This document shows positions 9,969 to 18,682 of a stretch of 64,000 nucleotides of DNA, one piece after another. The notes beneath the pieces were generated by a model. That model was not told where the DNA came from and ran no database searches. It was given only the letters and a program-made list of their open reading frames with translations. The DNA comes from Gallionella sp. (GTDB lineage Bacteria > Pseudomonadota > Gammaproteobacteria > Burkholderiales > Gallionellaceae): positions 1-64,000 of the forward strand of contig JAUXOL010000011.1 in the NCBI GenBank assembly GCA_030682375.1, read 5' to 3'. The position numbers were made by a program, and so were the translations under genes. How positions within the stretch are numbered: the stretch's first letter is position 1; the number at the start of each line of letters is the position of its first letter.

Positions 9969-11044
9969 ACGAGCAAACACCCCAAACCGCCGCGCCGGAA
10001 GCGCCGACCGCCAAGCCCCGCACATCGGTAGCGGACATCTTCGCCCGCATCAGCGTCACCCAACTGACGCTGGCGGTGCTGGTCGCGATCTTCCTGTGGC
10101 AATGGCTGGCGGGACATCAGGCGATCAGCGACATGCGCCGCGAACTGGCCGAGAAGATCGCCCAGATGGACGGCGTGAGCAAAGCCAGCCAGATATTGCT
10201 GGAAGGCAGCCAGGATCAGGTGCGCGAACTCGCGACCAAGATGGCGGCGCTGGAAGCGCACCAGGCCGAGGCGCAGAACCAGCGCGTCGCGCTGGAGGCG
10301 CTGTACAACGACCTGTCGGTCAGCCGCGACGAGACCGCTCTGGCCGAAGTCGAGCAGCTGCTGCTGATCGCAGGACAGCAGTTGCAACTGTCGGCCAACG
10401 TGAAGGCCGCACTGATCGCGATGCAGAGCGCCGATGCGCGGCTGCAACGCATGGACAGACCCGCATTCAACGGGCTGCGCAAGGCCATCGCCCAAGATAT
10501 GGACAAATTGCGCGCGCTGCCCGATGTCGACATCGCCGGAATCAACTATCAGCTCGACGCACTGATGGTCGCCGTGGACGAATTGCCACTGGTCTACCAG
10601 CAACGCGCATCCAGGCAGATGGCCGCGCAGCCCGCCCCGCCCGCAGACGAGACCGCCTGGCAAAAACTGCTGCGCGAGATCTGGCAGGACGCCAAGCAAC
10701 TGGTGCGCATCGAGGACACCGGCAAGGCCGAGATACCGCTGCTGCCGCCGGAACAGGAATTCTTCCTGCGCGAGAACCTGAAACTGCGCCTGCTGTCGGC
10801 ACGCCTCGCACTGCTGTCGCGCGACGAGGAAAGCTTCGGGCATGAAATGAAGACCGCGCAGGCCTGGACTGCGCGCTATTTCGATGCCAAGACCGGCGAA
10901 GGCGCGAGGATGCTGGCCGCGCTGCGCAAGGCCGCGGCGGCCAGCATCGCCATCGAGTTGCCGGACGTTTCCGCCAGCCTGCAGGCGGTGCGCAATTACC
11001 GCCTGACACGCGAAGGCGCGGCTCTGCCGAAGGCGGCACGATGA
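9965..11044 (+). CDS. hemX: HemX family membrane protein (uroporphyrinogen-III C-methyltransferase-like)
   Basis: A 359-residue protein with a Pro/Ala-rich cytoplasmic tail, one transmembrane helix (about residues 33-50, LTLAVLVAIFLWQWLAG) and a long helical, probably coiled-coil, periplasmic part. Proteins of this type follow hemD in proteobacteria and are often mis-named as methyltransferases; there is no SAM-binding motif here. The ATG at 9965 forms an ATGA overlap with the hemD stop and has AAGGAA upstream, so I prefer it to the ATG at 9941. The exact function is unknown. Confidence 0.88.
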   Translation: MNEQTPQTAAPEAPTAKPRTSVADIFARISVTQLTLAVLVAIFLWQWLAGHQAISDMRRELAEKIAQMDGVSKASQILLEGSQDQVRELATKMAALEAHQAEAQNQRVALEALYNDLSVSRDETALAEVEQLLLIAGQQLQLSANVKAALIAMQSADARLQRMDRPAFNGLRKAIAQDMDKLRALPDVDIAGINYQLDALMVAVDELPLVYQQRASRQMAAQPAPPADETAWQKLLREIWQDAKQLVRIEDTGKAEIPLLPPEQEFFLRENLKLRLLSARLALLSRDEESFGHEMKTAQAWTARYFDAKTGEGARMLAALRKAAAASIAIELPDVSASLQAVRNYRLTREGAALPKAAR

Positions 11045-12234
11045 AATACCTGCTGTGGATACTGTTGCTGTTCGGCGCCGCGGTCGCGCTGACCACCGCG
11101 TCGCATAATCCGGCCTATGTGCTGCTGGTCTATCCGCCTTATCGCATCGAACTGTCGCTGATGCTGTTCGTCACGCTGCTGCTGCTCGCCTTCGTATTCG
11201 GCTACGGGGTGGTGCGCCTGCTGCTCGCCGCAGTTCACCTGCCCGCCTATGTGAAGAAGTTCCGCATGGAGCGCGCGCAGAACAAGGCGCGCGAACTGCT
11301 GGACGAAACGCTGAACGCCTTCTTCGAAGGACGCTATGCGGCGGCCGAAAAGGCTGCGGCGCGGGCGATGGAACTGGGCGACACCTCTGCGCTTCATCCC
11401 ATCATCGCGGCGCGCGCCGCACACGAACTTCGCGAATACGACAAGCGCGACGCATATCTGTCGGCTGCCGAAGACAAGGCATCCGGCGATTCGACGATGC
11501 GTTTGCTGGCGACCACCAAGTTCATGCTCGATCAACACGACCCGCGCGCCGCGCTGAACGCCCTGCATAAACTGCGGGCCAGCGGGGTCAAAGGCCATGT
11601 CGGCGCACTGTCGTTGGAACTCAAGGCGCAGCAGCAGACAGGCAACTGGGACGAGGTACTGAACATACTCGACCAGCTGGAGAAACGCTCGGCGATCGAC
11701 GTCACCCTGGCCGCGCAACTGCGCCAACAGGCCTGGCTGGAAAAGATCCGCCAGCAGGAAGACATCGTCGGCCTGACCGACTGCCTGAAGCATTTGCCGA
11801 GCGACCTGAAACGGCGCAGCAAGGTCGCCGCCGCAGCAGCACGCGCGCTGATAGCTCACGGCGGCTGCCCGCTCGCGCAACAAATGCTGGCGGACAGTCT
11901 GAACGCTCAATGGGACAGCGGACTGGTCACGCTATACGGCGATTGCCATTCCGAGAACCGTCCGTCCGGCGACGCGATCGCGCAGATCGAACAGGCCGAG
12001 AAATGGCTCAACCAGCACAAGGACGATGCCGGCCTGCTGCTCGCGCTCGGCAAGCTATGCCTGCATCAGGGACTATGGGGCAAGGCGCAAAGCTATCTGG
12101 ACGCCAGCGTCAGTGTCGCCCCCAGCCCCGCCGCCTACACCGCGCTCGCACAGCTGGCCGAGAAACTCGGCAAGCCGGCGGAAGCATCCGGCTACTACCA
12201 GAAGGCTACGCGTACGGCCAAACCGGCCGCCTGA
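11041..12234 (+). CDS. hemY: HemY family TPR membrane protein
   Basis: A 397-residue protein with two N-terminal membrane helices (about 3-22 and 41-63) and a C-terminal tetratricopeptide-like region (about 85-395; e.g. GRYAAAEKAAARAMELG and LGKLCLHQGLWGKAQSYLDASV). This is the proteobacterial HemY of the hem operon, distinct from the protoporphyrinogen oxidase of the same name in Bacillus. It overlaps hemX by ATGA and is translationally coupled. Its biochemical role in heme synthesis is not settled. Confidence 0.93.
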   Translation: MKYLLWILLLFGAAVALTTASHNPAYVLLVYPPYRIELSLMLFVTLLLLAFVFGYGVVRLLLAAVHLPAYVKKFRMERAQNKARELLDETLNAFFEGRYAAAEKAAARAMELGDTSALHPIIAARAAHELREYDKRDAYLSAAEDKASGDSTMRLLATTKFMLDQHDPRAALNALHKLRASGVKGHVGALSLELKAQQQTGNWDEVLNILDQLEKRSAIDVTLAAQLRQQAWLEKIRQQEDIVGLTDCLKHLPSDLKRRSKVAAAAARALIAHGGCPLAQQMLADSLNAQWDSGLVTLYGDCHSENRPSGDAIAQIEQAEKWLNQHKDDAGLLLALGKLCLHQGLWGKAQSYLDASVSVAPSPAAYTALAQLAEKLGKPAEASGYYQKATRTAKPAA

Positions 12235-12243
12235 GTCACGGAC

Positions 12244-12600
12244 ATGCTGCTCTCCCGAATAAGAAGGTCACTGGCGAGAATCGGCGCTTTCCTGGCCTAT
12301 CCTTTTTCCGGCTTCGGCATGATGGTGCGCGGCGCGCTCGAATTACAGCACCGAGAGCGCATGCGATTGCGCGACGAACTGTCGGCAACCCAGCGACTGA
12401 TCCCGCTGCTGATGAAACAGCGCAACGGCGAACGGTGGACCGACGAGGAACGCAGGGGCATCAGGGCGCAATTGCAGCGCATGGTCGCGATAGCACCTTA
12501 TCTGGTGCTCTTCGTGATGCCGGGCGGATTACTCCTGCTGCCGTTGCTGGCTTGGTGGCTGGACCGGCGCAGGCAGCAGCGCCAGCAGGCGCAGCCTTAG
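12244..12600 (+). CDS. Small membrane protein, LETM1-like
   Basis: A 118-residue product with a basic N-terminus, a first hydrophobic stretch around 13-30, a charged helical middle (ERMRLRDELSATQRLIPLLMKQ) containing WTDEERRGIRAQLQRM, and a C-terminal membrane helix YLVLFVMPGGLLLLPLLAWWLD before a basic tail. The PYLVLFVMPGG..LLPLLAWWLDRR end resembles the LETM1 membrane segment, which is why I use that name. It begins 9 bp after hemY and is likely the last gene of the hem operon. Function unknown. Confidence 0.7.
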   Translation: MLLSRIRRSLARIGAFLAYPFSGFGMMVRGALELQHRERMRLRDELSATQRLIPLLMKQRNGERWTDEERRGIRAQLQRMVAIAPYLVLFVMPGGLLLLPLLAWWLDRRRQQRQQAQP

Positions 12601-13610
12601 TTTTTCGGTGCGAACGTGAACACGTCGGAGAAGAACGCGTCTTCCGGCAGCGCTCGCTGAGTCGTGAAGTCTCGGTGCGCGGCCTCGACCACCACCGGGG
12701 CGCCGCAGACATAGGCCTCATACCCGGACAGGTCGGCATAATCCTCCATCACCGCCAAATGCACGAAACCGGTGCGCCCTTGCCAATTGTCGGACGCCTC
12801 AGGCTCGGACAGCACCGGAGTGAACTTGATGCCTGATTCCTCCCACTGGCGCGCCATATCCAGCAGGTAAAGGTCGGACAGTTTGCGCCCGCCCCAGTAG
12901 AAGTGCATAGGGCGCTTGATGCCGATGTACAGCGCATGCTCGATGATCGCCTTGACCGGCGCGAAACCGGTGCCGCTGGCGACGAATACGATGGGTTTGT
13001 CCGAGTCCTCGCGCAGGAAGAAGCTGCCCTGCGGCCCCTTGAAGCGCAGGATGTCACGTTCCTTCATCTCGTTGAACACATGCTGGGTGAATGCACCGCC
13101 GGAGATGTTGCGGATATGCAGTTCGAGCAGCTCGTCGTGGTGCGGCGCGTTCGCCAGCGAGAAGCTGCGCGGCTTCTGGTCTTTCTGCAGGATATCGATG
13201 TATTGACCGGCGAGGAACTGCAGACGTTCGTTGCTCGGCAGCTTGAGCTTCAGCACCATCACGTCCGGCGCGACCCTGGTCATGCTGTCTACGCGGCAAG
13301 GCATGGTCTTGATCTGGATGTCCTTGGTCGCAACGACTTCGTGGCTCTCCAGAACCACATCCGACAACGGTTTCGCGCAGCAGAACAGCGCCATGCCGGC
13401 CTCCCTGTCGGCATCGCTCAGCGCGTGGGCCTGATAGTTGCCGAGATCGACCTCGCCCTGCACCACCTTGCCCTTGCATACGCCGCATGCGCCGTTGCGG
13501 CAGCTGTACGGCAGATTGCAGCCGTGCTTCAGGCCGGCGTCGAGGATGGTTTCCTCTTTCTCGACGGAGAAGCTGTGTTTGCTCGGCAGGATGGTGGCGT
13601 TGAACGTCAT
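12597..13610 (-). CDS. Ferredoxin-FAD-NAD(P)H reductase (CDP-6-deoxy-glucoseen reductase-like)
   Basis: A 337-residue electron-transfer flavoprotein. Residues 1-90 form a plant-type [2Fe-2S] ferredoxin domain (CSCRNGACGVCKGKV-type spacing seen in PYSCRNGACGVCKG, last Cys in FCCAKP). Then follow an FAD domain with RSFSLANAP and an NAD(P)H domain with FVASGTGFAPVKAI, ending in the CGAP motif. Such proteins pass electrons from NAD(P)H to the iron-sulfur centre; in betaproteobacteria they are commonly annotated ascD/ubiB-like, but the partner is unknown. It is convergent with the LETM1-like gene, stop codons overlapping. Confidence 0.85.
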   Translation of the reverse strand: MTFNATILPSKHSFSVEKEETILDAGLKHGCNLPYSCRNGACGVCKGKVVQGEVDLGNYQAHALSDADREAGMALFCCAKPLSDVVLESHEVVATKDIQIKTMPCRVDSMTRVAPDVMVLKLKLPSNERLQFLAGQYIDILQKDQKPRSFSLANAPHHDELLELHIRNISGGAFTQHVFNEMKERDILRFKGPQGSFFLREDSDKPIVFVASGTGFAPVKAIIEHALYIGIKRPMHFYWGGRKLSDLYLLDMARQWEESGIKFTPVLSEPEASDNWQGRTGFVHLAVMEDYADLSGYEAYVCGAPVVVEAAHRDFTTQRALPEDAFFSDVFTFAPKN

Positions 13611-13661
13611 GGCTGAAAATGAAGAATTAGAAAACACGCGATTTTAACGCATAATCGTGCC

Positions 13662-14546
13662 ATGAGACGCCTGCTGATAGTCGGTTGCGGCGATGTCGCG
13701 CTGCGCACCCTCCCCCTGCTGCTCCCCTGCTACCGCGTGTACGCGCTGCTGCGCGATCCCGCGCGGCATGCGGAATGGCGCGCGAGGGGAGCGATCCCGC
13801 TGGCGGGCGATCTGGATGACCGCGCCAGCCTCGCGCGTATCGCCGGACTCGCCGATGCGGTGCTGCACTTCGCACCGCCTGCCGCAGGCCGCGGAACGAC
13901 AGACTCCCGCACCCGCAACCTGCTCTCCGCCCTGTCGCGCGGCGCATTGCCCAAACGCCTGGTCTATATCAGCACCAGCGGCGTTTACGGCGATTGCGGC
14001 GGCGCGAAGGTGAGCGAGGCCCGCCCGATTGATCCGCAAACGGCTCGTGGGCAGTTGCGCGCGGATGCCGAGCGGCAGATACGCGAGTGGGCAAAGCGCA
14101 ACCGGGTGAATGCCTCCATCCTGCGTGTGCCCGGTATCTATGCCGACGACCGGTTGCCGCTGGAACGCCTGCGCAGCGGCACACCCGCGATCATCGAAGC
14201 AGAGGACAGCTACACCAACCACATCCACGCCGACGATCTCGCGCGTATCGCGACGGCCGCCCTGCTCAAGGGGAGGGCCAATCGCGTGTACCACGCCAGC
14301 GACGACGGCGAACTGAAAATGGGCGACTACTTCGACGCAGTAGCCGATGCATACGCCCTGCCGCACCCGCCGCGCCTGACGCGCGCGGAAGTCGAACGCA
14401 GCGTGTCCCACGCGCTGTGGTCGTTCATGAACGAGTCGCGGCGACTGCTGAACCGGCGCATGAAAACTGAGTTACAGGTTCGCCTGCGCTATCCGACAGT
14501 GGCGAGCATGCTGTCCGAGTTGCCGCAGGAACGGCAAATCCGGTGA
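13662..14546 (+). CDS. NAD-dependent epimerase/dehydratase family protein
   Basis: A 294-residue extended short-chain dehydrogenase with a Rossmann fold. The glycine motif is LLIVGCGDVALRTL (GxGxxA, not the usual GxxGxxG). LVYISTSGVYGDCGGAKVSE carries the catalytic Ser/Tyr region, but the Tyr is in the YGD context and the usual YxxxK cannot be recognised, so it may be a non-canonical member. NHIHADDLARI is the conserved C-terminal region. Substrate unknown. It is divergent from the reductase gene with 51 bp between. Confidence 0.82.
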   Translation: MRRLLIVGCGDVALRTLPLLLPCYRVYALLRDPARHAEWRARGAIPLAGDLDDRASLARIAGLADAVLHFAPPAAGRGTTDSRTRNLLSALSRGALPKRLVYISTSGVYGDCGGAKVSEARPIDPQTARGQLRADAERQIREWAKRNRVNASILRVPGIYADDRLPLERLRSGTPAIIEAEDSYTNHIHADDLARIATAALLKGRANRVYHASDDGELKMGDYFDAVADAYALPHPPRLTRAEVERSVSHALWSFMNESRRLLNRRMKTELQVRLRYPTVASMLSELPQERQIR

Positions 14547-14615
14547 CACTCGTCACACTGCAAGACTTAGTCCGCTAGAATGCATCTTCATCGCAACCCG
14601 TGATCGGAAGTCCGC

Positions 14616-15881
14616 ATGGCCAACCTGCCCGTCAAATCCGACCTGCGTCACGTCATTTATGCGCTGTCCGATGCGCTCGACCTGGTCGGGATAGACGACG
14701 TCGCCCACGGCAAACGCGTCGGCATCATGGCTGCCGAATGCTCGAAACTCATGGGTCTGCCGGAGGCGGAGACGACGTTTCTGTTCGATCTTGGCATGCT
14801 GCACGACATCGGCGTCTCGACGACGCAGACGCATCACCATCTGGTCGCCGAATTCGACTGGCAGGAGTCGCAGGTGCACGCCGAACTGGGCTATGCGCTG
14901 CTGCGCGAATTCGCGCCGCTGTCGCGCATGGCGATCCCGGTGCGCTACCACCACACCCACTGGGACAGACTGATCACGCTGCCTGCCGCCGAAGTGACCG
15001 CGCAGCAAGCACAACAGGCCAACCTGATCTTTCTGGTCGATCGCGTCGATGCACTGGCCGCTCCCTGGTACGGCAGCGGATTGTTCGATCACATCGAAGA
15101 TGTTCGTGAGCATATCCGCGCCAACGCCGGCAGCTACTTTTCACCGGAGCTAGTGGACATCTTCCTGACGGCGTCGAAAGCGGAGGCCTTCTGGCTGCTG
15201 CTGGAGCCTCGCTCGATCCAGAATTACCAGCACGACCTGCTGTCGCACGGCGCAAGCTACCAACCCACGTTCGACGAGCTGAAACAGCTGTCGGTGATCT
15301 TCTCCCACATCGTCGATGCCAAGAGCCCTTTCACCGCCTACCATTCGCTGGGTGTGGCCCGCCTCGCCCGCTTCCTCGCCGAACGCGCCGGCGTCAATCA
15401 GGAGAATTGCGACAAGCTCGAACTGGCCGGACTGCTGCACGATCTCGGCAAGCTGCGCATCCCCGACGAGATACTCGACAAACCCGGAAAACTGGATGCG
15501 CACGAGCGGCTGATCATGAACACCCACAGCTTCGAGACCTACCAGATACTGCACAGCATCGCCGGCTTCGAGGAGATCGCGCTGTGGGCCGCCTACCATC
15601 ACGAAGAGCCGGGCGGAAAAGGCTATCCCTTCCATGTCCACGAGAAAGAGCTGTCGATCGAGGCGCGCATCCTGCGCGTCGCGGACATCTTCCAGGCGAT
15701 GGCACAGGATCGCCCCTACCGCGCCGGCTGGCCCGCGCATGAAGTGCTCGGGCTACTCAAGGAGCTTGCAATCGACGAGCGCCTGGACGCAAGCCTGGTC
15801 GCGCTGGTCGAGAAATATCTGGATCAGGCGATAAAGATCGCACTGCCCGGTCCGGATGAGATGCCGTTCCGGCTGGTCTGA
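14616..15881 (+). CDS. Tandem HD / HD-GYP domain phosphohydrolase
   Basis: A 421-residue cytoplasmic protein with two HD-type domains. The N-terminal one (about 20-120) keeps HGKRVG, LHDIG and HHTHWD. The C-terminal one (about 235-400) is HD-GYP-like: HSLGVARLARFLAE, LAGLLHDLGKLRIPDEIL, AAYHHEEPGGKGYPF and RILRVADIFQAMAQDRPYR. HD-GYP enzymes hydrolyse cyclic di-GMP. The HHE..GGKGYP form departs slightly from HHExxDGxGYP. No receiver or sensor domain is seen. The neighbour at 16169 is a degenerate GGDEF-like protein. Confidence 0.85.
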   Translation: MANLPVKSDLRHVIYALSDALDLVGIDDVAHGKRVGIMAAECSKLMGLPEAETTFLFDLGMLHDIGVSTTQTHHHLVAEFDWQESQVHAELGYALLREFAPLSRMAIPVRYHHTHWDRLITLPAAEVTAQQAQQANLIFLVDRVDALAAPWYGSGLFDHIEDVREHIRANAGSYFSPELVDIFLTASKAEAFWLLLEPRSIQNYQHDLLSHGASYQPTFDELKQLSVIFSHIVDAKSPFTAYHSLGVARLARFLAERAGVNQENCDKLELAGLLHDLGKLRIPDEILDKPGKLDAHERLIMNTHSFETYQILHSIAGFEEIALWAAYHHEEPGGKGYPFHVHEKELSIEARILRVADIFQAMAQDRPYRAGWPAHEVLGLLKELAIDERLDASLVALVEKYLDQAIKIALPGPDEMPFRLV

Positions 15882-15913
15882 CGAAGGGATCGCGGCCGGG
15901 ACGCCACGCTGCA

Positions 15914-15941
15914 ATAAAAAGCGGCATCCCGAAGGATGCCG
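15914..15941 (-). terminator. Intrinsic terminator reading on the minus strand
   Basis: CGGCATCC and GGATGCCG form an 8-bp perfect stem with a 4-nt loop (15922-15941), followed on the minus strand by CTTTTTATT. On the plus strand no T run follows, so it does not serve the HD gene that ends at 15881. The nearest upstream minus-strand gene, relA, ends 750 bp away. Confidence 0.7.
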
Positions 15942-16168
15942 TCAGAGGAGAGTGTCGGCCCGGGGTAGTCATCGGCCAACGCGCACACTATAAGATCCTA
16001 TTGTTTCAGCATTATTAATGCTGCCCGGGATGGAAAATATCAAACCGTCTCGCCTGCCGGGATACTGATAGATTTTGGATATATACTCCGGCATGTGCAT
16101 TGCTTATGATGCATATGCTGTAGCGATCACGCTGCAGTGAGGAAGACAGTAAACCCGGGAAGAATTCC

Positions 16169-16654
16169 ATGCACCCAGAAGATATCGAAGCAAGCGAGAA
16201 ATTCTTATTTACGCTGGAATGGCTGCTGGCGGTTATCAATCGCCATTCCGGACATTTCGACTTTGCGCTGGCCCACATCAGCTACAGGAATCCCACCGTC
16301 CTCGGTGAAAGTTACGGTGCGGCCATCGCATCCGGAAAGCTGGACGAATTCTCGCATGCGTTGCGCAAGGCATTCCGCAAGACCGACCTGGTCGCGCGCG
16401 ACGGCACGGATTTCTGGATCCTGGTGCCATACACCCCGGTGAACGAAAGGCTGGTCGACAAGATCAGATACATCGCCGACACCGCATCGCAATGCGGGCT
16501 GCAGATCGTGGACAGGGATATCTCCATCTTCGCGTTATCCCAGGACCTGATCGCGCCAAGAGAAGATTTCTCCGCGGCGGAGTTCCTGAGATACCTGAAG
16601 GAAAAACATGTCGCTCTCGCCCATCAGGAAGTCTCGCTGCCGAACAGCGATTAG
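16169..16654 (+). CDS. Degenerate GGDEF-like protein
   Basis: A 161-residue protein whose pattern follows a GGDEF domain: RKAFRKTDLVARDGTDFWILVPYT corresponds to the RxxDxxaRxGGDEFxxxlP signature, but the active site reads DGTDF. It should therefore be unable to make cyclic di-GMP and may bind nucleotide or protein. A GGGAAGAA ribosome binding site lies 8 nt before the ATG. The 287-bp gap upstream to the HD gene holds only the minus-strand terminator. The assignment is by motif inspection alone. Confidence 0.65.
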   Translation: MHPEDIEASEKFLFTLEWLLAVINRHSGHFDFALAHISYRNPTVLGESYGAAIASGKLDEFSHALRKAFRKTDLVARDGTDFWILVPYTPVNERLVDKIRYIADTASQCGLQIVDRDISIFALSQDLIAPREDFSAAEFLRYLKEKHVALAHQEVSLPNSD

Positions 16655-16687
16655 CCGATCCGGAGACCGGCCCGGCTGCGCGGCCAC

Positions 16688-18667
16688 TCACCCTCCTTTA
16701 GTCACCACCCACTCCGCAGCTAACATACGGTCGCGTTTGTCCTCGGACACGCGCTGCATGAACGCACAGTCCCGACGATGGATGGTGATACCGCGGTCGC
16801 GGGTGACATAGCCTGTGATCGCATCCGGCTTTTCCGGCTTGCAGCACTTGGCCATCTTGATCATCAGGTTGTCCACGCCCTCGATCAGCACGCCGGTTGA
16901 CGAGGCGCGCGGTGCAGTCTGCTTGCGCATTGCGGTCGGCGCGGCGATCTCCACCTTCGCCGGGACTTCCTGCTGGATCGCGAGCCCGACGCGGCGCGTG
17001 GTGATATCGCCGCGCCCGAGTGCGGCGAGCAATTCGTCCAGCTTGTGGAAGCTCAATCGCTGCGCGACCTTTTCCTGGTTGACCGCAATCACGCCCAGCC
17101 GCTGCAACTCGCGGTCGAGCAGCAAGCGGCCCTGCGCGATGCTGTCGTCCAGATTCTGCGTCTTGAACCAGTGGCGCACCTTGGCTCTGGCCCGCGCGCT
17201 CTTCAGATAGCCCTGCTGCGGGATGAGCCAGTCGCGGCTGGGCGCGCCCTGCTTCGTGGTCAGGATCTCCACGCGCTGGCCATTCTGCAATTGATACTTC
17301 AGCGGCACGATGTTGCCGTCCACTTTCGCGCCGCGCGTGCGGTGGCCGAGGTCCGTGTGCAGGATGTAGGCGAAGTCCACCGGCGTCGCACCGCGGGGCA
17401 GGTCTATCACCTTGCCCTGCGGCGTGAACACGTAGACGCGGTCCTGCAACAGCTCGTTGCGGAACTGTTCCTGCAGGTTGCCGCTGTCGGCCAGCTCCGC
17501 CTTCCACGCGAGGATCTGGCGCAGCCAGGCGATCTTCTCGTCGAAGCCGGTATCGGATTTCTTGTTCTCCTTGTAGCGCCAGTGCGCGGCGACGCCCAGC
17601 TCGGAGTCGTGATGCATATCCCGCGTACGTATCTGCACCTCCACCGCGAGCCCGCGCGGACCGGTCACCGCGGTGTGCAGCGAACGATAGCCGTTGGGCT
17701 TGGGGTTGGCGATGTAGTCGTCGAACTCGCTGGCGATCGCGGGCCACAGTTCATGCACGACCGAGAGTGACGCATAACAATCCTGAATATTCTCGACCAT
17801 GATGCGCACCGCGCGCACGTCGTAGAGATCGCCGAACGCGATGCGCTTGCGCTTCATCTTGTTGATGATGCTGTAGATATGTTTTGGGCGTCCGCTCACC
17901 TCGCCAGCGATACCCGTATCGTCCAGCCGCTGTCGCAAGCTGGCAACCACGTCGGCAATATAGCGCTCGCGATCCACGCGGCGCTCGTCGAGCAGCTTCG
18001 CGACTTGCTTGTAGAGCACCGGTTCCAGATAGCGCACCGACAGGTCTTCCAGTTCCCACTTGAGCTGCCACACGCCCAGCCGGTTCGCCAGCGGCGCAAA
18101 GATACTGTGCGTCTCCTGCGCGATACGTTGCTGCTGTTCCACATCCGTGCCGGACAGGCTGCGCAGCGTCTGGGTGCGTTCGGCGAGCTTGATCAGCACG
18201 ACGCGGATGTCCTCAACCATCGCCAGCAACATCTTGCGCAGGCTCTCGACCTGCTGCGCGGCCTCGTCCTTGTCCCGGGTTGTGCGCAGCTCGCTGAACA
18301 AACGGATGCGCTCCATGCGCGAAATGCCGCCGACCAGCGCGGCGACATTGGCGCCGAAGCGCTCGGCCAGCACATCCTTCCAGTCGTCCAGATAATCCGG
18401 CACCGCATGCAGCACAGTGGCTGAGATGGTCTCGTGATCCAGATGCAATCCGATCAGAATGCCCGCCGAACCCAGCGCGTGCGGCAGCAGCGGAATACCG
18501 GCGATCGCGAACTGCCCGTGATACAGCGGCGCAGCGAATTCGCATGCGCGCCGGATCAGCGCGATCTCCCCCGGCGCGTAGACATCCGACAGCGCGGCCA
18601 GCCAGCGCTGGATGTCGGCGCTGTCCTCGCCCGTGATGGGCGGGAAATTATGCTGGACGGAGACCAC
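16688..18667 (-). CDS. relA: GTP pyrophosphokinase RelA lacking the ACT domain
   Basis: RelA makes (p)ppGpp from ATP and GTP/GDP when ribosomes stall. In this 659-residue product the hydrolase domain is degenerate (LHAVPDYLDDW near 86-96, no HD pair). The synthetase domain (about 260-370) carries EFDDYIANPKPNGYRSLHT at 314-332, the acidic EFDD form typical of RelA. TGS is at about 405-465 and the zinc-finger domain at 607-634 (Cys608, Cys609, His630, Cys634). The protein then ends at residue 659, where an ACT/RRM domain of about 80 residues would follow. Start is GTG, 15 nt after the trpD stop, without a clear Shine-Dalgarno. Confidence 0.93.
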   Translation of the reverse strand: MVSVQHNFPPITGEDSADIQRWLAALSDVYAPGEIALIRRACEFAAPLYHGQFAIAGIPLLPHALGSAGILIGLHLDHETISATVLHAVPDYLDDWKDVLAERFGANVAALVGGISRMERIRLFSELRTTRDKDEAAQQVESLRKMLLAMVEDIRVVLIKLAERTQTLRSLSGTDVEQQQRIAQETHSIFAPLANRLGVWQLKWELEDLSVRYLEPVLYKQVAKLLDERRVDRERYIADVVASLRQRLDDTGIAGEVSGRPKHIYSIINKMKRKRIAFGDLYDVRAVRIMVENIQDCYASLSVVHELWPAIASEFDDYIANPKPNGYRSLHTAVTGPRGLAVEVQIRTRDMHHDSELGVAAHWRYKENKKSDTGFDEKIAWLRQILAWKAELADSGNLQEQFRNELLQDRVYVFTPQGKVIDLPRGATPVDFAYILHTDLGHRTRGAKVDGNIVPLKYQLQNGQRVEILTTKQGAPSRDWLIPQQGYLKSARARAKVRHWFKTQNLDDSIAQGRLLLDRELQRLGVIAVNQEKVAQRLSFHKLDELLAALGRGDITTRRVGLAIQQEVPAKVEIAAPTAMRKQTAPRASSTGVLIEGVDNLMIKMAKCCKPEKPDAITGYVTRDRGITIHRRDCAFMQRVSEDKRDRMLAAEWVVTKGG

Positions 18668-18682
18668 GGATCATGGCTGGCT

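Noticed and set aside
16688-16700. Frameshift or sequencing error as the cause of the short RelA
   Set aside because: The next 33 bp reach the convergent gene end, so there is no room for an ACT domain in any frame. A deletion remains possible, but not a simple frameshift.
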